64,000 bases of DNA from Symbiodinium natans (GCA_905221605.1 CAJNDS010002133.1:111365-175364); one strand, 5' to 3'. Positions 31,500 to 42,584 are shown, counted from the stretch's first letter. The notes: a model not told the origin generated them from the sequence alone. A program made the numbers and translations.

Positions 31500-33808
31500 A
31501 CGATTTGAGGGTCGACCTGAGTCCCCCAAAAAGTACAGTACCCCGAACAGTTTTATCCACAAAACCCTGTATTTGGGAGGCCAGAAGGCTCTCTAAGACA
31601 CTATTGTTACAGCGATCGCCACGCCGAGCGCAAGTACTCTTCTGGTCGTTTTAGGGCCCAGGTCTGGGATGACCGGTTTTGCAGCGCGCTGGTGACTACG
31701 GGTGTTCAGGGCTCGTGGGTCGCTTGCAGGAATCCATAAACTCTAAACCCCAAACCCTAAATTCAAACCCTAAACCTAAACCGCAGCTTATAGGTCTCTT
31801 GGGGCTCAGGCTTCTTGGGGCTAGTTGAACTTGTCAAGCTACAGCTATTGGGGCTGTCCTCGCATCTTTGATACTTGGAGCGTGACGCAGTGATCCTAAA
31901 CCACGAAGCTGCCCCAAACCCTAACCCTAAACCCTCAACCCTCAACCCTAAACCCTAAATCCTAAACCCTGAAAGTGGTTGAGGGCTTGGCGCTAAGGAT
32001 TTGTGAGGGCTCGTGGCACAAACACCTTCAGGGTGCCAGTCCGACTGTTCAAGGCTTCAGCTTACCTTCTGACTCCAGGGAAATCGGGAATCGGCGACCC
32101 CTTAAGGGTTTAGGTTTTTAGGGTTTAGGCTTTTCGGTGTTTAGGGTTTAACCCTCCCCCCTCCATTCCCTGGTGCTGTCTAGGGAGTTTTATTCGAATT
32201 CAGCAAGTTCAATGGACTGCTTGCAGGGCTTCGGGGCCATATGCTAGCTTGTAGTTCAGGGTTTTGGGATTATAGGAGTTCAGGCCTATGCAATTGAGGG
32301 TTTAAAGTGGGATTACGTCTGGCATAGTTCCGGGTTTTAGGGAATTGGGCTACACCCTAAACCCTAAACCCTAAACCCTAAACCCAAAACCCTAAACCCT
32401 AAAACCCTTACCCTAAACCCCTGATATGTTTCAAATGCTCGGTGCTAGCGGCCCAGTGGAAGGTGAAATCTTGGATGTAGCGATGTGGGGAGCACCCGTA
32501 GAAAGCACACCTTGCAGCCGAAACGATGAATCTGGGGTTTAGGGTTTAGGGTTTAGGGTTTAGGGGTTAGGGTTTAGGGTTTTGCGTTTAGGGTACAGGG
32601 TTTAGGGCGAACATCAAGGATGAGGACGGGTTTGTGCGTGCCAATCGCCTGAATTGCGGAAGACTACGCCAGTCTGCCTGCACCGCTTTCCCACGGTGCG
32701 CAAGCCTACTCTCAGACCAGATCTTCCTCCCTCCCTTCGGGACCTCTGAACCCCAGGTCCTTAATGACGCCTCTAAACTCCCCTAAACCCATACAAAAAC
32801 CCAAAGTTCAACCATCACTGGCCGTCCAGCCCTCAGCCCTCAACGACATGAACCTGAAATCATACACTGAAACCCAAAACCCAAAACCCTAAACCCTAAA
32901 CCCTAAAACCGAAAAAGTCATACACTGAAACCCATGGCCGGCGGAGGACACCGGATCCATCAGATCTGCCTTATCCCCGAGGTAGTAGTTCCTGGGTTTT
33001 GTGCGGACAGCTTGATAGGCCAGAGGGTAGAGTTGGTGTTTCGGGTTTAGGGTTTGGGGCTTAAGGTTTAAGGCTTAGGGCTTGATAAAGGTTTAGGGGT
33101 TAGTGTTTATGGTTTCGTGTTTAGGGTTCAGGGTCTGTGTAGTAGGCTCTTCAGGCTGTTGGAAGTGCAGGGCTTGGGTCTTCGTCTTGTACTTTTGTGC
33201 TTGGCTTGGAGATGTGCCAGACTTGACGTTTCGGATCAAGGATTCGCAACATCTTAAATTTCAATAGGTGTCCCTGAACAAAAGTCGTCTTCCGGGCATG
33301 GCAAACAATGAAACTGCTAAGCTCGAAGGCATTCAAGAGCATCGCAGTTGCGCAACGACTATACACCTTTTCTTTTCGAAAGCCTGTGGAGATTGTCTAC
33401 ACGCGAAAATCCTACACCCCAAGCCATCATCCGTGTATGAGATTGTAGTTCAAACGCCACAGCTAGTTTAAGACATACAGCTAAGAATAGACACTTGCAA
33501 AGGCATCATGGTACATACCTGTCGATGCAAAGGCAAACGTGACATCAATGGTCACGATGCCGTGCTTTCAACTAAAAACAGGGCCAAGCCTGTTCTCGCG
33601 AACCGCCTATACACCGAACGCTCTGAAACCTTAAGTTCAAAACCCCTCAGACCAGAAACCCTATAACCTCTCGACTGTTAAATCTTGCTTAAACCCTGTA
33701 TATAAACCCATTTCAGCCTACAACTGAGTTGTGCTTTAAACCATTTGCAAATGGTTTATGACTAGGTTCCCTTGAAAGAGCCCTGAACACTGACTCCGCC
33801 GACACAAT
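31500..33808. other. Mixed telomere-like and unique sequence without a supported gene
   Basis: CCCTAAA tracts at 31916-31972, 32352-32412 and 32886-32910, TTTAGGG at 32534-32608. 33130-33720 is repeat-poor and open on both strands (minus 33151-33366, plus 33268-33471). Neither peptide is recognised, and I do not choose between them. Confidence 0.45.
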
Positions 33809-33912
33809 GGAGGTTTACAAAAATTAGGGACCCCTAAGAAAGACCCCGCAAATCGTAGGATTCCAGAATAAGGACCCCCCCCCCCCGTAAGGTATCCACC
33901 CTTTTGAACCCG
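33809..33912. mobile_element. Family C element with poly-C insertion
   Basis: GGAGGTTTACAAAAATTAGG at the left, AATAAGGACC followed by a run of C, then GTAAGGTATCC. The right terminus is degenerate. The C run sits where other copies have CCCC. Confidence 0.65.
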
Positions 33913-34278
33913 GACTCCTAAGGTATCCACCCTAGACCCTAAACCCTAAACCCTAAACGCTACACCCTAAACTCTAAACTCTAAACCCTGAACCCTAAAC
34001 CCTACAAACCCTACAAACCCCCACATCGCAGTGAAGGCTCAGCGTGCAGGTTTCGAAGTGGCTAGGGTCCGCGCGGATCAGCTCAATCAACCTCCAGAGG
34101 GCCGAACCACACATGCTAGGGTTTAGGGTTTAGGGTTTAGGGTTTAGGGTTTAGGGGTTAGGGTTGATAGGGTTTGGGGTTTAGCGTTTGGGGTTCACGG
34201 TTTGGGGTCCAGAGCTTGGAAGAGATTTGGGGGTTCGGGGTTCAAGATGATGGCCTCAAGGGTTTAGGGTTTAGGGTT

Positions 34279-34372
34279 AACCATGTTATAATAAGGGCAC
34301 CCCTTTTTGGGTTGGCTGCTTGATAAAGGGAACCCAGAACCAACAAGAAGGGAAAAGGGTATTAGTCTTGGC
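34279..34372. mobile_element. Family E element fragment
   Basis: TAACCATGTTATAATAAGGG, AGGGCACCCC and TTTTTGGGTTGGCTGC match the interior of the complete family E copy at 21045-21158. The related end GGGCTACCAAGG appears about 100 bp further right (34469-34480), so the copy may be expanded by an insertion. Confidence 0.55.
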
Positions 34373-34564
34373 TGCACTCAGGAGGGTAGCTCTAAATTAA
34401 ACTTTTAGCTGCCTTAGTAAGAAACCCAATAAACCCAAAAAAGGTAAGGATCTAAAGTTACAAAGTAGCGGGCTACCAAGGTTGCAAGGTTGAGGGGGCA
34501 GAGGCTTCTCCAGGTGCCTCAAAGTCCCGGCACAGCATCCGCACACTCAAGGTTGCGGGGGTCT

Positions 34565-34625
34565 AGGGCTTAGGGTTTAGGGTTTAGGGTTTAGGGTTTA
34601 GGGTTTAGGGTTTAGGGTTTAGGGT
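34565..34625. repeat. Interstitial telomere-like tract (TTTAGGG)n
   Basis: About eight perfect units after a TTAGGGC unit, with unique flanks. A shorter TTTAGGG tract lies at 34118-34165. Confidence 0.95.
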
Positions 34626-34794
34626 GACGATTCCGGGCATCAAAAGGCGCACGTGAAAATGAGGTGCAAGTCGTACGAGGCATTGCCTCACCCTTGGTTA
34701 CCCTAAACCCGAAAGCCCTCAACCCTAAGCCCACTTTAAGGCAAGACGTTGCCAGGGAAGTTTTGCTTTTGCACCTTAATCTAGCCGTGCTGTA

Positions 34795-34974
34795 TGCTAA
34801 ACTGCTAAACTGCTAAACTGCTAAACTGCTAAACCCCAAACCCCAAACCCCAAACCCTAAACCCTCCACACACAGAGCTGGCCGTCCGGAGCCCTCCGGT
34901 TTAGGGTCTTATGTTTAGGGTTTAGGGTTTGGGGTTTGGGGTTTGGGGTTTGGGGTTTAGGGTTTAGGGCTTAG
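34795..34974. repeat. Octamer array (CTAAACTG)n beside opposed telomere variants
   Basis: Five copies of an 8-bp CTAAACTG-type unit pass into CCCCAAA and CCCTAAA units (to 34865). After about 45 bp of unique sequence come TTTAGGG and TTTGGGG units on the opposite strand (34915-34974). The octamer array is a derived telomere relative. Confidence 0.9.
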
Positions 34975-35118
34975 GGCTCCTGCCCGTAGAGCCGCCACTT
35001 CTGGGGACAAAAGCTGAAGCTTTCAGCCCCAGGCACTTCACCAGAGAGAACTGCCGACTCAGCTGATGCGGGCGCTCGAGCTTCCTTTCGCTCAACAGCG
35101 GGAAGCAGAGGGACTGTG

Positions 35119-35310
35119 CGTTTAGGGTTTAGGGTTTAGGGTTTAGGGTTTAGGGTTTAGGGATTAGGGATATCTGCCGGACAATGTGGCCCCGGGGGCA
35201 TGAACCAGTATGTGTTTTACCACCTCTTCCCTTCCGAACTCCACTGGATTGAGAGAACATGAAAGAAACCCTAAACCCTAGACCCTAAACCCTAAGCCCT
35301 AAACCCTAAA
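35119..35310. repeat. Opposed telomere-like tracts around a unique spacer
   Basis: TTTAGGG at 35119-35165, about 105 bp of unique sequence, then CCCTAAA with variants at 35268-35322. 35330-36000 beyond is mostly degenerate units with no supported gene. Confidence 0.9.
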
Positions 35311-35999
35311 CCCTAAACCCCAACTTGGGGGCTCAGGGGGGGTTCGGAGTTGGGACTTCGGAGCGGGGAATTTCACAGCCCTGCGGCTTTCGAAGGACAA
35401 AACGGGGAACCTAACGCCCCAAAAATCCTGCGAAGCACTGTGATTCTACAGGCATTGATACAGGAGTCAGGAAATGGGTCCCAGTCAGGGTCCTCGCGCC
35501 CTTGCTGCTAAGACCCGAGTTGCCCAAACCTCATGCAACCATGGGGGGCCCAAGAAGCCTACAACCCTTTGAACCCTGAACCATAAGGGTAGGGTTTTGG
35601 GGAAGAAAGGTGGCTAGGGAGAGTAGCCAGGGGTTCGGGCTGTAGGTTGCTTGGTGCTACAGGCCTTTCAGGCTTGTTAATGGTGATGCTTCGGGGTTTT
35701 GACTCTCAAACTGGCATTGGGTGCAAGGTCGCGCTGGCTTTGAAGACCCTGAAGCCCTAAGCCCGAAACCCTAAAGCTTAAACCCTTACACCACAAACCC
35801 CAAACCCCTACTTTGTTGGGGGCTGCGGCTCTCATTCTAGCAACAGAGGGCGCGAGGCGCACGGGGGACGGCCCAACAAGCCGCAACCAAACTTTAGGGG
35901 TCAGGGTTTGGGGGCTCAGGGTTTGGGGTTTTTAGGATTTAGACCGACATCGAAACGAATCACATGTAACACTTTGTAAAATACATGTCGGCTCCACCT

Positions 36000-36120
36000 T
36001 ACAGGTCGGGTTTATAGGTAATATGGTAACTATAGTTAAGAACCTCATTTAGGGTACTTATGATAACCATCTTACATAAGTTTCCATGAACCCCCTTTTG
36101 CCCCCAAGTATTCTTGTAGA
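36000..36120. mobile_element. Degenerate family A element
   Basis: Carries TAATATGGTAACTATAGTTA, CATTTAGGGTACTTATGATA and CCATGAACCCC followed by CAAGTA, in the family A order, with a disrupted right end. The left terminus is not clear. Confidence 0.55.
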
Positions 36121-36834
36121 GAAACGAGTCACGACAAAATGACAAACAAATCTAAACAGCCAAGCTTCCGCGCATACTTTGAGAACCTTCCAGCCTCGCG
36201 GACCAGGGATTACCAAAGCAGAACAACAAGGGGGTCCCGGGTAAAGATTTAAAGCCTGAGATTGGATTTCGAAAGGTGATGGCCTTTTGGTGCGTCTTTA
36301 GAACCATCCCAAAGCCTACAGGGTCAAAAGTGGCTCCTGAGAGTGTGTGATAACGGTTGTAGCTCAAAAACCGACCTTCTGGACAGTGACTTCTTGCGGG
36401 TCAGGGCAAGCAAAACCCAATTCCAAATGAAGACCCGTTTCGTGACAGCATAAATCGCGGGCGTTCTAGCCTTAATGCTACCGGGCTGCAGAAGTAAGCT
36501 GTACTGTCATGGTTCACCTGCCGCATGCACCGCCTGATGCACTCCCAGCCCTTTTTCTAAAAAGACCGAGTGCGCATCGATGAGCGGGCCCCCCGTCTTG
36601 TCGGCCCTCACTCCATTAAATCCCTTACTATCTTTACTCGTGTGACTTTGCATGCCAGCACCCTTAACTCGACTCCTGAGAGCATGGAAAGCACAAGATA
36701 CAGCCCGAAGAATTGGCAAGGTCCGGCAACTCGACGGCATGGACGAAGCCACGATGAGGAGGCTCTGCAGTATGCTGATCCCTTCGCCTTCAGTTGGGCA
36801 CGCGATGCCCATACCTCCTGGACATTTTAAGCCC
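36121..36834. other. Repeat-poor, coding-like region, strand unresolved
   Basis: The minus strand is open at 36152-36367 (Y-N-R-Y-H-T-L-S-G start) and 36507-36812. The plus strand is open at 36570-36830. The lack of telomere units suggests exons, but overlapping frames and no recognised family prevent a call. Confidence 0.35.
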
Positions 36835-36892
36835 TAAACCCTAAACCCTAAACCCTAAACCCACCATTAATGGTCACATCGGTCCCTGGTCA

Positions 36893-37129
36893 ATGACCTC
36901 CCACTGGATCGGTCTGACTGCCAACTTCCATCCTCACAGCGCAAACGGCAGAGGCAAGATTCCTCCAAGGCCTGAAGCTCCGAAAGCACTGGCGTCAGCT
37001 CGGATGCAGTATGAACGCAGCCAGCCTTGTAACAGGAACACATGCAACGCAGTAACGCAGGGACTCAACCCTGGCAAAACAGCGAGGTGTTTTGGGAATA
37101 AGCCCCAAAATGTCGAGCCAATGGCTTGA
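36893..37129 (+). CDS. Weak candidate ORF, unknown protein (78 codons)
   Basis: ATG to TGA. The peptide starts M-T-S-H-W-I-G-L-T and becomes polar, with many N, K and P. A competing minus-strand reading over 36880-36950 ends Q-W-E-V-I-D-Q-G-P-M and could instead be a terminal exon of the gene at 37178. The two cannot be separated from sequence alone. Confidence 0.25.
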   Translation: MTSHWIGLTANFHPHSANGRGKIPPRPEAPKALASARMQYERSQPCNRNTCNAVTQGLNPGKTARCFGNKPQNVEPMA

Positions 37130-37177
37130 GCCTGTGGGCATGAATTACCCTAGACCCTAAACCCTGGACCCTAAACC

Positions 37178-37303
37178 CTGAAACCGCGCCTCGGAGCCCT
37201 CGAAGATGATGTGGAAGTGCAGTGTGGAGTAACGCGCACTGGCCGGGTAGTGGGCGAACACCCAAACGCGCTCCTCAGGCACCGAGTATTGCACCTGCCG
37301 CAT
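37178..37303 (-). CDS. Exon resembling the HIT region of scavenger decapping enzyme (DcpS-like)
   Basis: From an ATG (complement of 37301-37303) the minus strand reads 42 codons with the order V-P-E-E-R-V-W-V-F-A-H-Y-P-A-S, then L-H-F-H-I-I-F. In DcpS, which hydrolyses m7GpppN left after 3' mRNA decay, a comparable V-P-x-x-x-L-x-V-x-x-H-Y-x-P-S segment precedes the H-x-H-x-H triad. Here the first two histidines are present and the third position is isoleucine. The sequence becomes telomere-like on both sides (within 20 bp), consistent with an internal exon, and an in-frame GCGGCAG before GTG could be the acceptor. Other exons were not identified. The assignment rests on one short block. Confidence 0.55.
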
Positions 37304-37342
37304 TGTGGAGTCACGCTTTAGGGTGTAGGGTTTTGAGTTTAG

Positions 37343-37402
37343 AACCCCAACCCTAAACCCTAAACCCTAAACCCTAAACCCTAAACCCTAAACCCTAAAC
37401 CC
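37343..37402. repeat. Interstitial telomere-like tract (CCCTAAA)n
   Basis: Eight perfect units about 40 bp upstream of the DcpS-like exon. On the gene's strand this reads TTTAGGG and would lie within its upstream intron. 37410-38570 beyond holds further degenerate tracts and no supported gene. Confidence 0.95.
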
Positions 37403-38570
37403 CTTTGGGGCTCAAGGCCTTCTAGGGCCCCAAGCCAAAAAGAGTTTAGGACTTCTGGAGCTCGCTGGTCTTTAGGTTGAAGGCTTCCGTGCTCAGAGCT
37501 TTCAAGCTCTACAGCAAACTCCAGAAAGTCGGAACATGCTTTAAGGATGATTAGAGCTGGGATTCCCTTTAGTATACCTTTTTGGGGTATGGGGATAAGG
37601 ATGTCCCAACGTTTTGGAGTTTACGGTAAAGCTTGGAATCAACATCCTAATTTTAAATAAGAGTTCCCCAACCCTTCATAAACCCTACCTCCGAAAGCCT
37701 AAACCCTAAACCCTAAGCCCTAAACCTTAAACCCTAAACCCCAAACCCTAAACCCTAAACCCTAGGACATCTCCAAGTTCATGTTCTCGTGCGCAGGGGC
37801 TGCTTGCGGCTCCATAGTGTGTAGGACCCAAACACCGAAACCCTAGACCCTGAGCCCCAAGCCCTAAACCAGTCTAAGCTTTAAGCCGCTGAACCATAAG
37901 CCCCCCAAACACTACAGCCGGAACCATGTAGGTGATGTTGGAGCTGTTGGATTTGGGAGGGATTCTCGAAACATGGGTTGTCTCAAAGCCTTAAGCCAGC
38001 GCAGGGTTTAAATTGGTGGAGGGTTTGGGGCCTGGGGTGATTTGGGGTTCAGGCGCCCTGAACCCTAAACCCTAAAACTCTTAACCGCAGGGTTTAGGGT
38101 CCAGGGTTCGCTCTGCCTTGAGAAAGTGCAGCACATCCTTGTAGAACTTCTCCAGCATGGGCAGATCCTGAGGTTTCGGCTTTGAGGGCTTAGGGGGGTT
38201 AAGGTTTAGGGTTTAGGAAAGCACCCATGTGGGTTTTGGGTTTAGGGTTAGGGAATTCTGCTTTAGAGTTCGGGGTTGGACTTTCGTTGACTATCGGGGG
38301 GGGTGGGGGGGAAAGGGGGGCAGCCCGATGTTTGGTGGGGTTCCTGTCGTAAGGCTTCTAGACTTTTTGTGGGGTAAACCCTAAACCCTCAACCCTAAAC
38401 CCTAAAACGCCTACACCCGATTCCGAGCCCTTCAAGAACTTAATTTCACTCACCGGGTTTAGGTTTGACCTACTAGTCCCCAGCAGGGAATCAAAGAAGT
38501 AGGCACCTGAGATCCCCCTATAAACATGCTTTAAAGGGTTCCACAAGGTACTAATCCCTTTTCGTACCTA

Positions 38571-38630
38571 AACCCTAAACCCTAAACCCTAAACCCTAAA
38601 CCCTAAACCCTAAACCCTAAACCCTAAAGG
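38571..38630. repeat. Interstitial telomere-like tract (CCCTAAA)n
   Basis: Eight perfect units. Immediately after it, the repeat reverses to TTTAG-type units (38630-38645). Confidence 0.95.
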
Positions 38631-38833
38631 TTTAGTATTTAGGGCTGAGGGCTTCGGGCCGGCAATCTTTGGACTGGAAGTCTCCTCCCCACGCAGGTCG
38701 CGCGCGCAGCAGAGGTAGCGCGGTTGGGTGGGCTTGCCTTGGGCCAACAGAAATCGGTTTAGGGATTAGAGTTTAAGGTTGTTTAGGGTTTAGGGTTTGG
38801 GGCCTCAAGCTGAAAGGAAGTGGCCTAGTGGCG

Positions 38834-39055
38834 ATGACATCTGAGCCATCGTTTGCTGCTGGCTTGCTTCGTCTTACGGAAAGCACCCCAAGTAAACCCT
38901 CATACGCTATGGATTCCAGAGTAACCTCAGACAAGAATGGCTCAAGAGCGTTGACACCTTCAGGCCACTCCTACAGTGAACAACGAATAAGGGCCTACTG
39001 GGGTTCCGAGCACATGACCTATTTCAAAGAGGAGTCGCGCGAGATTTACAGGTAG
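38834..39055 (+). CDS. Candidate 3' exon, unknown protein (73 codons)
   Basis: Open from ATG 38834 to TAG. The composition is ordinary (S/T/E-rich), ending Y-F-K-E-E-S-R-E-I-Y-R. A GGCCTAG just before could be a splice acceptor, so the ATG need not be the true start. It converges tail to tail with the exon at 39109-39300, with about 50 bp of telomere-like units between. Confidence 0.4.
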   Translation: MTSEPSFAAGLLRLTESTPSKPSYAMDSRVTSDKNGSRALTPSGHSYSEQRIRAYWGSEHMTYFKEESREIYR

Positions 39056-39108
39056 TTGGAGCTTCAGAGCCAGAACGGATTAGGGTTTAGGGTTTCGGGG
39101 TTTTGGGC

Positions 39109-39300
39109 TTAGAGACTCATAAGTCTGGCGACGTCTTTGGTGCTCTCAATCCTAAACTTGTCCGGTGTCTGCCCCAGCATACGAAAAACGTTCATGAGGC
39201 TACGCCCTCGAACTAACTTCACAGTTTGCGCTTGCTCTGTGCAAGGTCCTCCGGGTGACCACATGTATTCGGAAACCCCCATCTCTGTCAGAAAATGCAG
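39109..39300 (-). CDS. Candidate 3'-terminal exon, unknown protein (63 codons)
   Basis: The minus strand is open for 63 codons from a TGA at 39301-39303 to TAA at 39109-39111. The peptide is convincingly protein-like: E-M-G-V-S-E-Y-M-W near the start, then basic and hydrophobic residues, then D-V-A-R-L-M-S-L at the end. There is no ATG at the open end that would suit a start, so an upstream intron is expected. I do not recognise the family. The plus strand is also open (39137-39448) but less natural. Confidence 0.45.
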   Translation of the reverse strand: MHFLTEMGVSEYMWSPGGPCTEQAQTVKLVRGRSLMNVFRMLGQTPDKFRIESTKDVARLMSL

Positions 39301-39485
39301 TCATCTCTGCGTGGCTGCCTTGCGCCGCTGTTGCATTCTTACAGCAAGGCAAAGACAGAATGATAACTACCTAAACCATATACAGCCTATACACCTTACC
39401 AACTCAAACCCTAAAGAGAAGGACCAGCGCTGTGAGCCTGGACCCTGAAGAGAATCCCCCTGAAATCCGTGGTTTGCCCCAGTGA

Positions 39486-39572
39486 ATCATCAGCATCATC
39501 ATCATCATCATGATCATGATCATGATCACCATCATCATCACCATCATCATCGTCATCACCATCATCATCATC
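39486..39572. repeat. (ATC)n trinucleotide tract
   Basis: ATC/ATG-type triplets encoding His/Asp-rich or Met-rich strings in the overlapping frames. On the minus strand a proline/glycine-containing frame leads into it from 39680, so it could be a coding acidic tract. I treat it as simple sequence. Confidence 0.9.
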
Positions 39573-40060
39573 TGCGGCTGTGGTGCGAACACTGGACCAG
39601 GTGTGCACGAAGGAAGACTGATGCCAGGGCTCACTGGAGCAATCGCTGGACCCAAGTAAAGACCTGCCACATTGCATGGCGTTGACATGCTTTTACACAA
39701 CCGGATGCTTCAGTTGCAAATCGTTTTCCTTGAGGTTTCGGCTTTAAGGTCAAAACTTGCGTCTGCGACTTTGCACTCATTATTCGCCTAATGCTGTCGG
39801 ATGCACAAGACATCCGCTGCACCGTCATAGAGTCGCTGCTGCAAAAAACAGGATCACGAAAGTCAGAATGCTCTGTTGAAGTACTTCTGTGTCTGTGTAG
39901 GCAATGTCTTCTCACGCCTTTGAATAGAGTTGGCTCAGGTCCAAAGAGTCTGCACCAATCATGGCTAGCCGACGAGTCAGCTCAAACTAACCAACTAACC
40001 CCTGTTCGACAGCACAAGAACGCCTTCCCTCGCATACAAAACTCTTTGCATGTGAGCCCT
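39573..40060. other. Repeat-poor segment, possible coding
   Basis: The plus strand is open at 39791-40078 (95 codons) and the minus strand at 39631-39915, with only one telomere-derived codon run between. No family recognised. Confidence 0.3.
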
Positions 40061-40174
40061 CTACTACTTTTTGCTTAAGAACCCCCCAAAAAACACAAGA
40101 CAATCACCCCCAGATTGCCTTATAAGGATTTTTTTTTTTTTTTTTGGGGGGGGGGGTTCTTAAACAAGTAGTAG
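40061..40174. mobile_element. Family K inverted-repeat element
   Basis: The left CTACTACTTTTTGCTTAAGA ACCCC and the right GGGGTTCTTAA followed by ACAAGTAGTAG are inverted copies over about 25 bp. Just inside are A and T/G homopolymers (T run 40130-40145, G run 40146-40156), so the element can fold into one long hairpin. A second copy is at 12230-12338. Confidence 0.75.
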
Positions 40175-40372
40175 TCGATCTGCAAACTCTCCACACTGGA
40201 GCCCTAGAGGAACGGCCCGCAGGGGCACCCTGATGCACTGAAGAGTAAGGTCACGCTGGGCAACAAGCTGCGCACCTTCCGGCATCTTGCTTGCCTTGGC
40301 ATGCTTCATGCCACGCAGGAATGGTGTGCATGAATAGTAACATACGCGAATGAGTAAGACAGAGACGGAGAA

Positions 40373-40391
40373 AGAAAGAAGGCAAGAAGGA

Positions 40392-40427
<36 letters not shown>

Positions 40428-40430
40428 AAC
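40373..40430. repeat. (GAAA)n microsatellite
   Basis: About ten GAAA units with a few AAGG interruptions at the left. 40440-41230 to the right is repeat-poor and open on both strands, without a recognisable product. Confidence 0.95.
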
Positions 40431-40439
40431 GTCTAGGAC

Positions 40440-41650
40440 CTGCCCAGATGGCCTTCTGACGCGGTTGGGCTGCGAACGGCCTCGTGGAAGGATTTGGAAG
40501 CAGAATCCGTCGGCGAGCGAGCTGCCTGCCTAAGCGGTCACTGCGGTTCAGGGTATACTCGGTGCTGTCTCTGTATCTGCGCAACTGAGCGCGGCTGCAC
40601 TGTAGCAGGGTTTAGGGTTACTCACTGGCGTCCCAGCTGCGGAGGCGTGCCAGAAGTGATGTTACCATGAGTTCCAACCACTCCCAGACTAGATGGCCTA
40701 AAGGTAGCCAGGTAAGCCTACGACCCAACCCCGGTCATTCCATGCGTACCTCTCAAGGAGCTTTGCACCCCTGGGGCCACGGCTGTGCCTCGGCCTCCGC
40801 ATCTCCAGTGTGCCACCAGACCTGCGCTCTCGAACGCGATGCCCCGCAACGCTCTCCTAACGGGACCCTGGCAGCTACAAACAGGAAGGGCCCACTAGAC
40901 TGGGGTAGGTTCGGGGGGGCCCTGTGAAAACCTAAATCTTTATGGCTTGAAAAGGATTACATGGGGGGAAACAAACTACAATTGGATTCGAACCTACACC
41001 GGTATAGGGACCACCGGAAAACAAACAGCAACTCCCCGACCCTGGCATCATAACACCTTGAAGGTATCCAGATGACCACTCCGCTTGAGACCTCAAGGTT
41101 TAGGGTTGGGCTTTGGGTCCTTTGCAGACACCTCCCACCCTGACTTGATCCAGAAACTTCTTCAAGCCCCTTTGTCCACCTCTTGGCGGAAAGCAGGGTG
41201 CACCCACCAGGCGTTGAAGTAGCCACCTTCTCGTCCTGGGTAAGGGTAAGGCGGGGAGGAGTTTGAATCAGGTTGAGGGTCCAAGGTGCAGGATTTTAGT
41301 CAGATGTCCCTTGCCAGGACATGGATCAGCTCGAAGCAGGGTCTCATAAAGGGTTTTTTGAATGAAGGCTTCTAGGCGCTAGCCTGACGAACAGGCCAAT
41401 AACGCGCGACACAGTCGATCCAGCCTGCATAAACCCTACAAACCACCCTGCTTCTGCCACCGGACTCGCTCAGCAGGTTCTGAAACCCAAGCCCGACTAA
41501 AAACCTGACGGAAACCCTGTTGTACATACTTGTATGTTCTGTTTTTTCTAACCCCTTTTTAACCATGGAGCTGGTGCTCGTGCCTGGAAACACCTCACGG
41601 GCAGAAGCTTCACCCGAAACCCTACAGCCCATCAGCAGTCACTATCCTTA
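40440..41650. other. Repeat-poor stretch without a confident gene
   Basis: Plus-strand frame 40667-40927 and minus-strand frames 40957-41226 and 41372-41632. All have mixed composition and none matches a family I know. A single TTTAGGG-like unit occurs at 40608 and another at 41099. Confidence 0.35.
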
Positions 41651-41949
41651 AACCCTGAACCCTGAAACCCTAAACCCCAAACCGGGGTTTAGGGTTTAAG
41701 GTTTAGGGTTTAAACCCGAAACCCCAAACCCCAAACCCTAAACCCCAAACCCCAAGCCCCAAACCCTAAACCCTAGCCCATAAGCCAAGCTCAGGCACGA
41801 AGCAGGCCGGCATCCTCCTCAGACTGCGGCTGGAAGCCTGTCCATCGCGGGGCACTACATGGGAAAACCGACGATCTGTGGAGGGTTTAGGGTTTAGGGT
41901 TTAGAGTTTAGGGTTTAGGGTTTAGGGTTTAGGGTTTAGGGTTTAGGGG
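41651..41949. repeat. Complex of opposed telomere-like tracts
   Basis: CCCTAAA/CCCCAAA variants at 41651-41684 and 41713-41775 face TTTAGGG at 41685-41712, so an inverted junction lies near 41684. Perfect TTTAGGG units follow at 41883-41949. Confidence 0.9.
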
Positions 41950-42185
41950 TCACTCAAACCTAAATTGAGCAGAATGAGACATTGAAAGGCAAGCCAGTCT
42001 ACCCAAAACGTAGTTGGTTAGGGTTTCGACTCTCACGTACTTTGTTTAGGGTTTACAGTTTAAGGTGTCAGGAGCCCAGAGCCCCCCCAAATTTGAGCCC
42101 CCCCAAGTTTGGTTTAGGGTTTTGGGTTTTGGGTTTAGGGTTTAGGGTAAACAAACCCTATAATGCCTAAAACCAGTATCCCCTC

Positions 42186-42240
42186 TACGCCCTAAACCCT
42201 AAACCCTAAACCCTAAACCCTAAACCCTAAACCCTAAACC
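42186..42240. repeat. Interstitial telomere-like tract (CCCTAAA)n
   Basis: Seven to eight perfect units with GC-rich unique sequence on the right. A TTTAGGG tract in the opposite orientation lies 80 bp further (42322-42350). Confidence 0.95.
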
Positions 42241-42550
42241 GCAGACTTTGGAGCCCTCAGCATGGGGGCCCCAGCACGCCTGGACCTGCCGCCGAAAGCA
42301 GTCACACGATCTCCGCATCTGGGTTTAGGGTTTAGGGTTTAGGGTTTAGGATTTCAGGGTTAAGGCTCCTGAATCAAGCTTCTGGGGGCTCGCTGCCGGC
42401 CAGGAACCCATCTTCGGGTCGGGCAGCACGATGAAGCCTCGGGCAATCTCTTCTTGGAGCTATCGGATCAGGGTTTAGGCTTTATAGGGACTGCAGGATC
42501 TGTGCAGGGTCTCGGAAAGCTCATTCAAAGGGCCAAGACGAACAGCCAAC

Positions 42551-42552
42551 AG

Positions 42553-42584
<32 letters not shown>

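Noticed and set aside
38936-38946. GGCTCAAG resembling the 3' end of the dinoflagellate spliced leader (also near 60189 and 10810)
   Set aside because: Only the last eight or so bases match. The preceding CCGTAGCCATTTT part is absent in all three places.
39411-39700. Asp/His-rich frames
   Set aside because: Produced by the ATC trinucleotide tract. All three frames give low-complexity strings. Kept as a repeat.
40980-41035. Possible tRNA on the minus strand (GGTTCGAATCC box)
   Set aside because: The T-loop-like box is present, but no A box, acceptor stem or anticodon arm can be formed around it.
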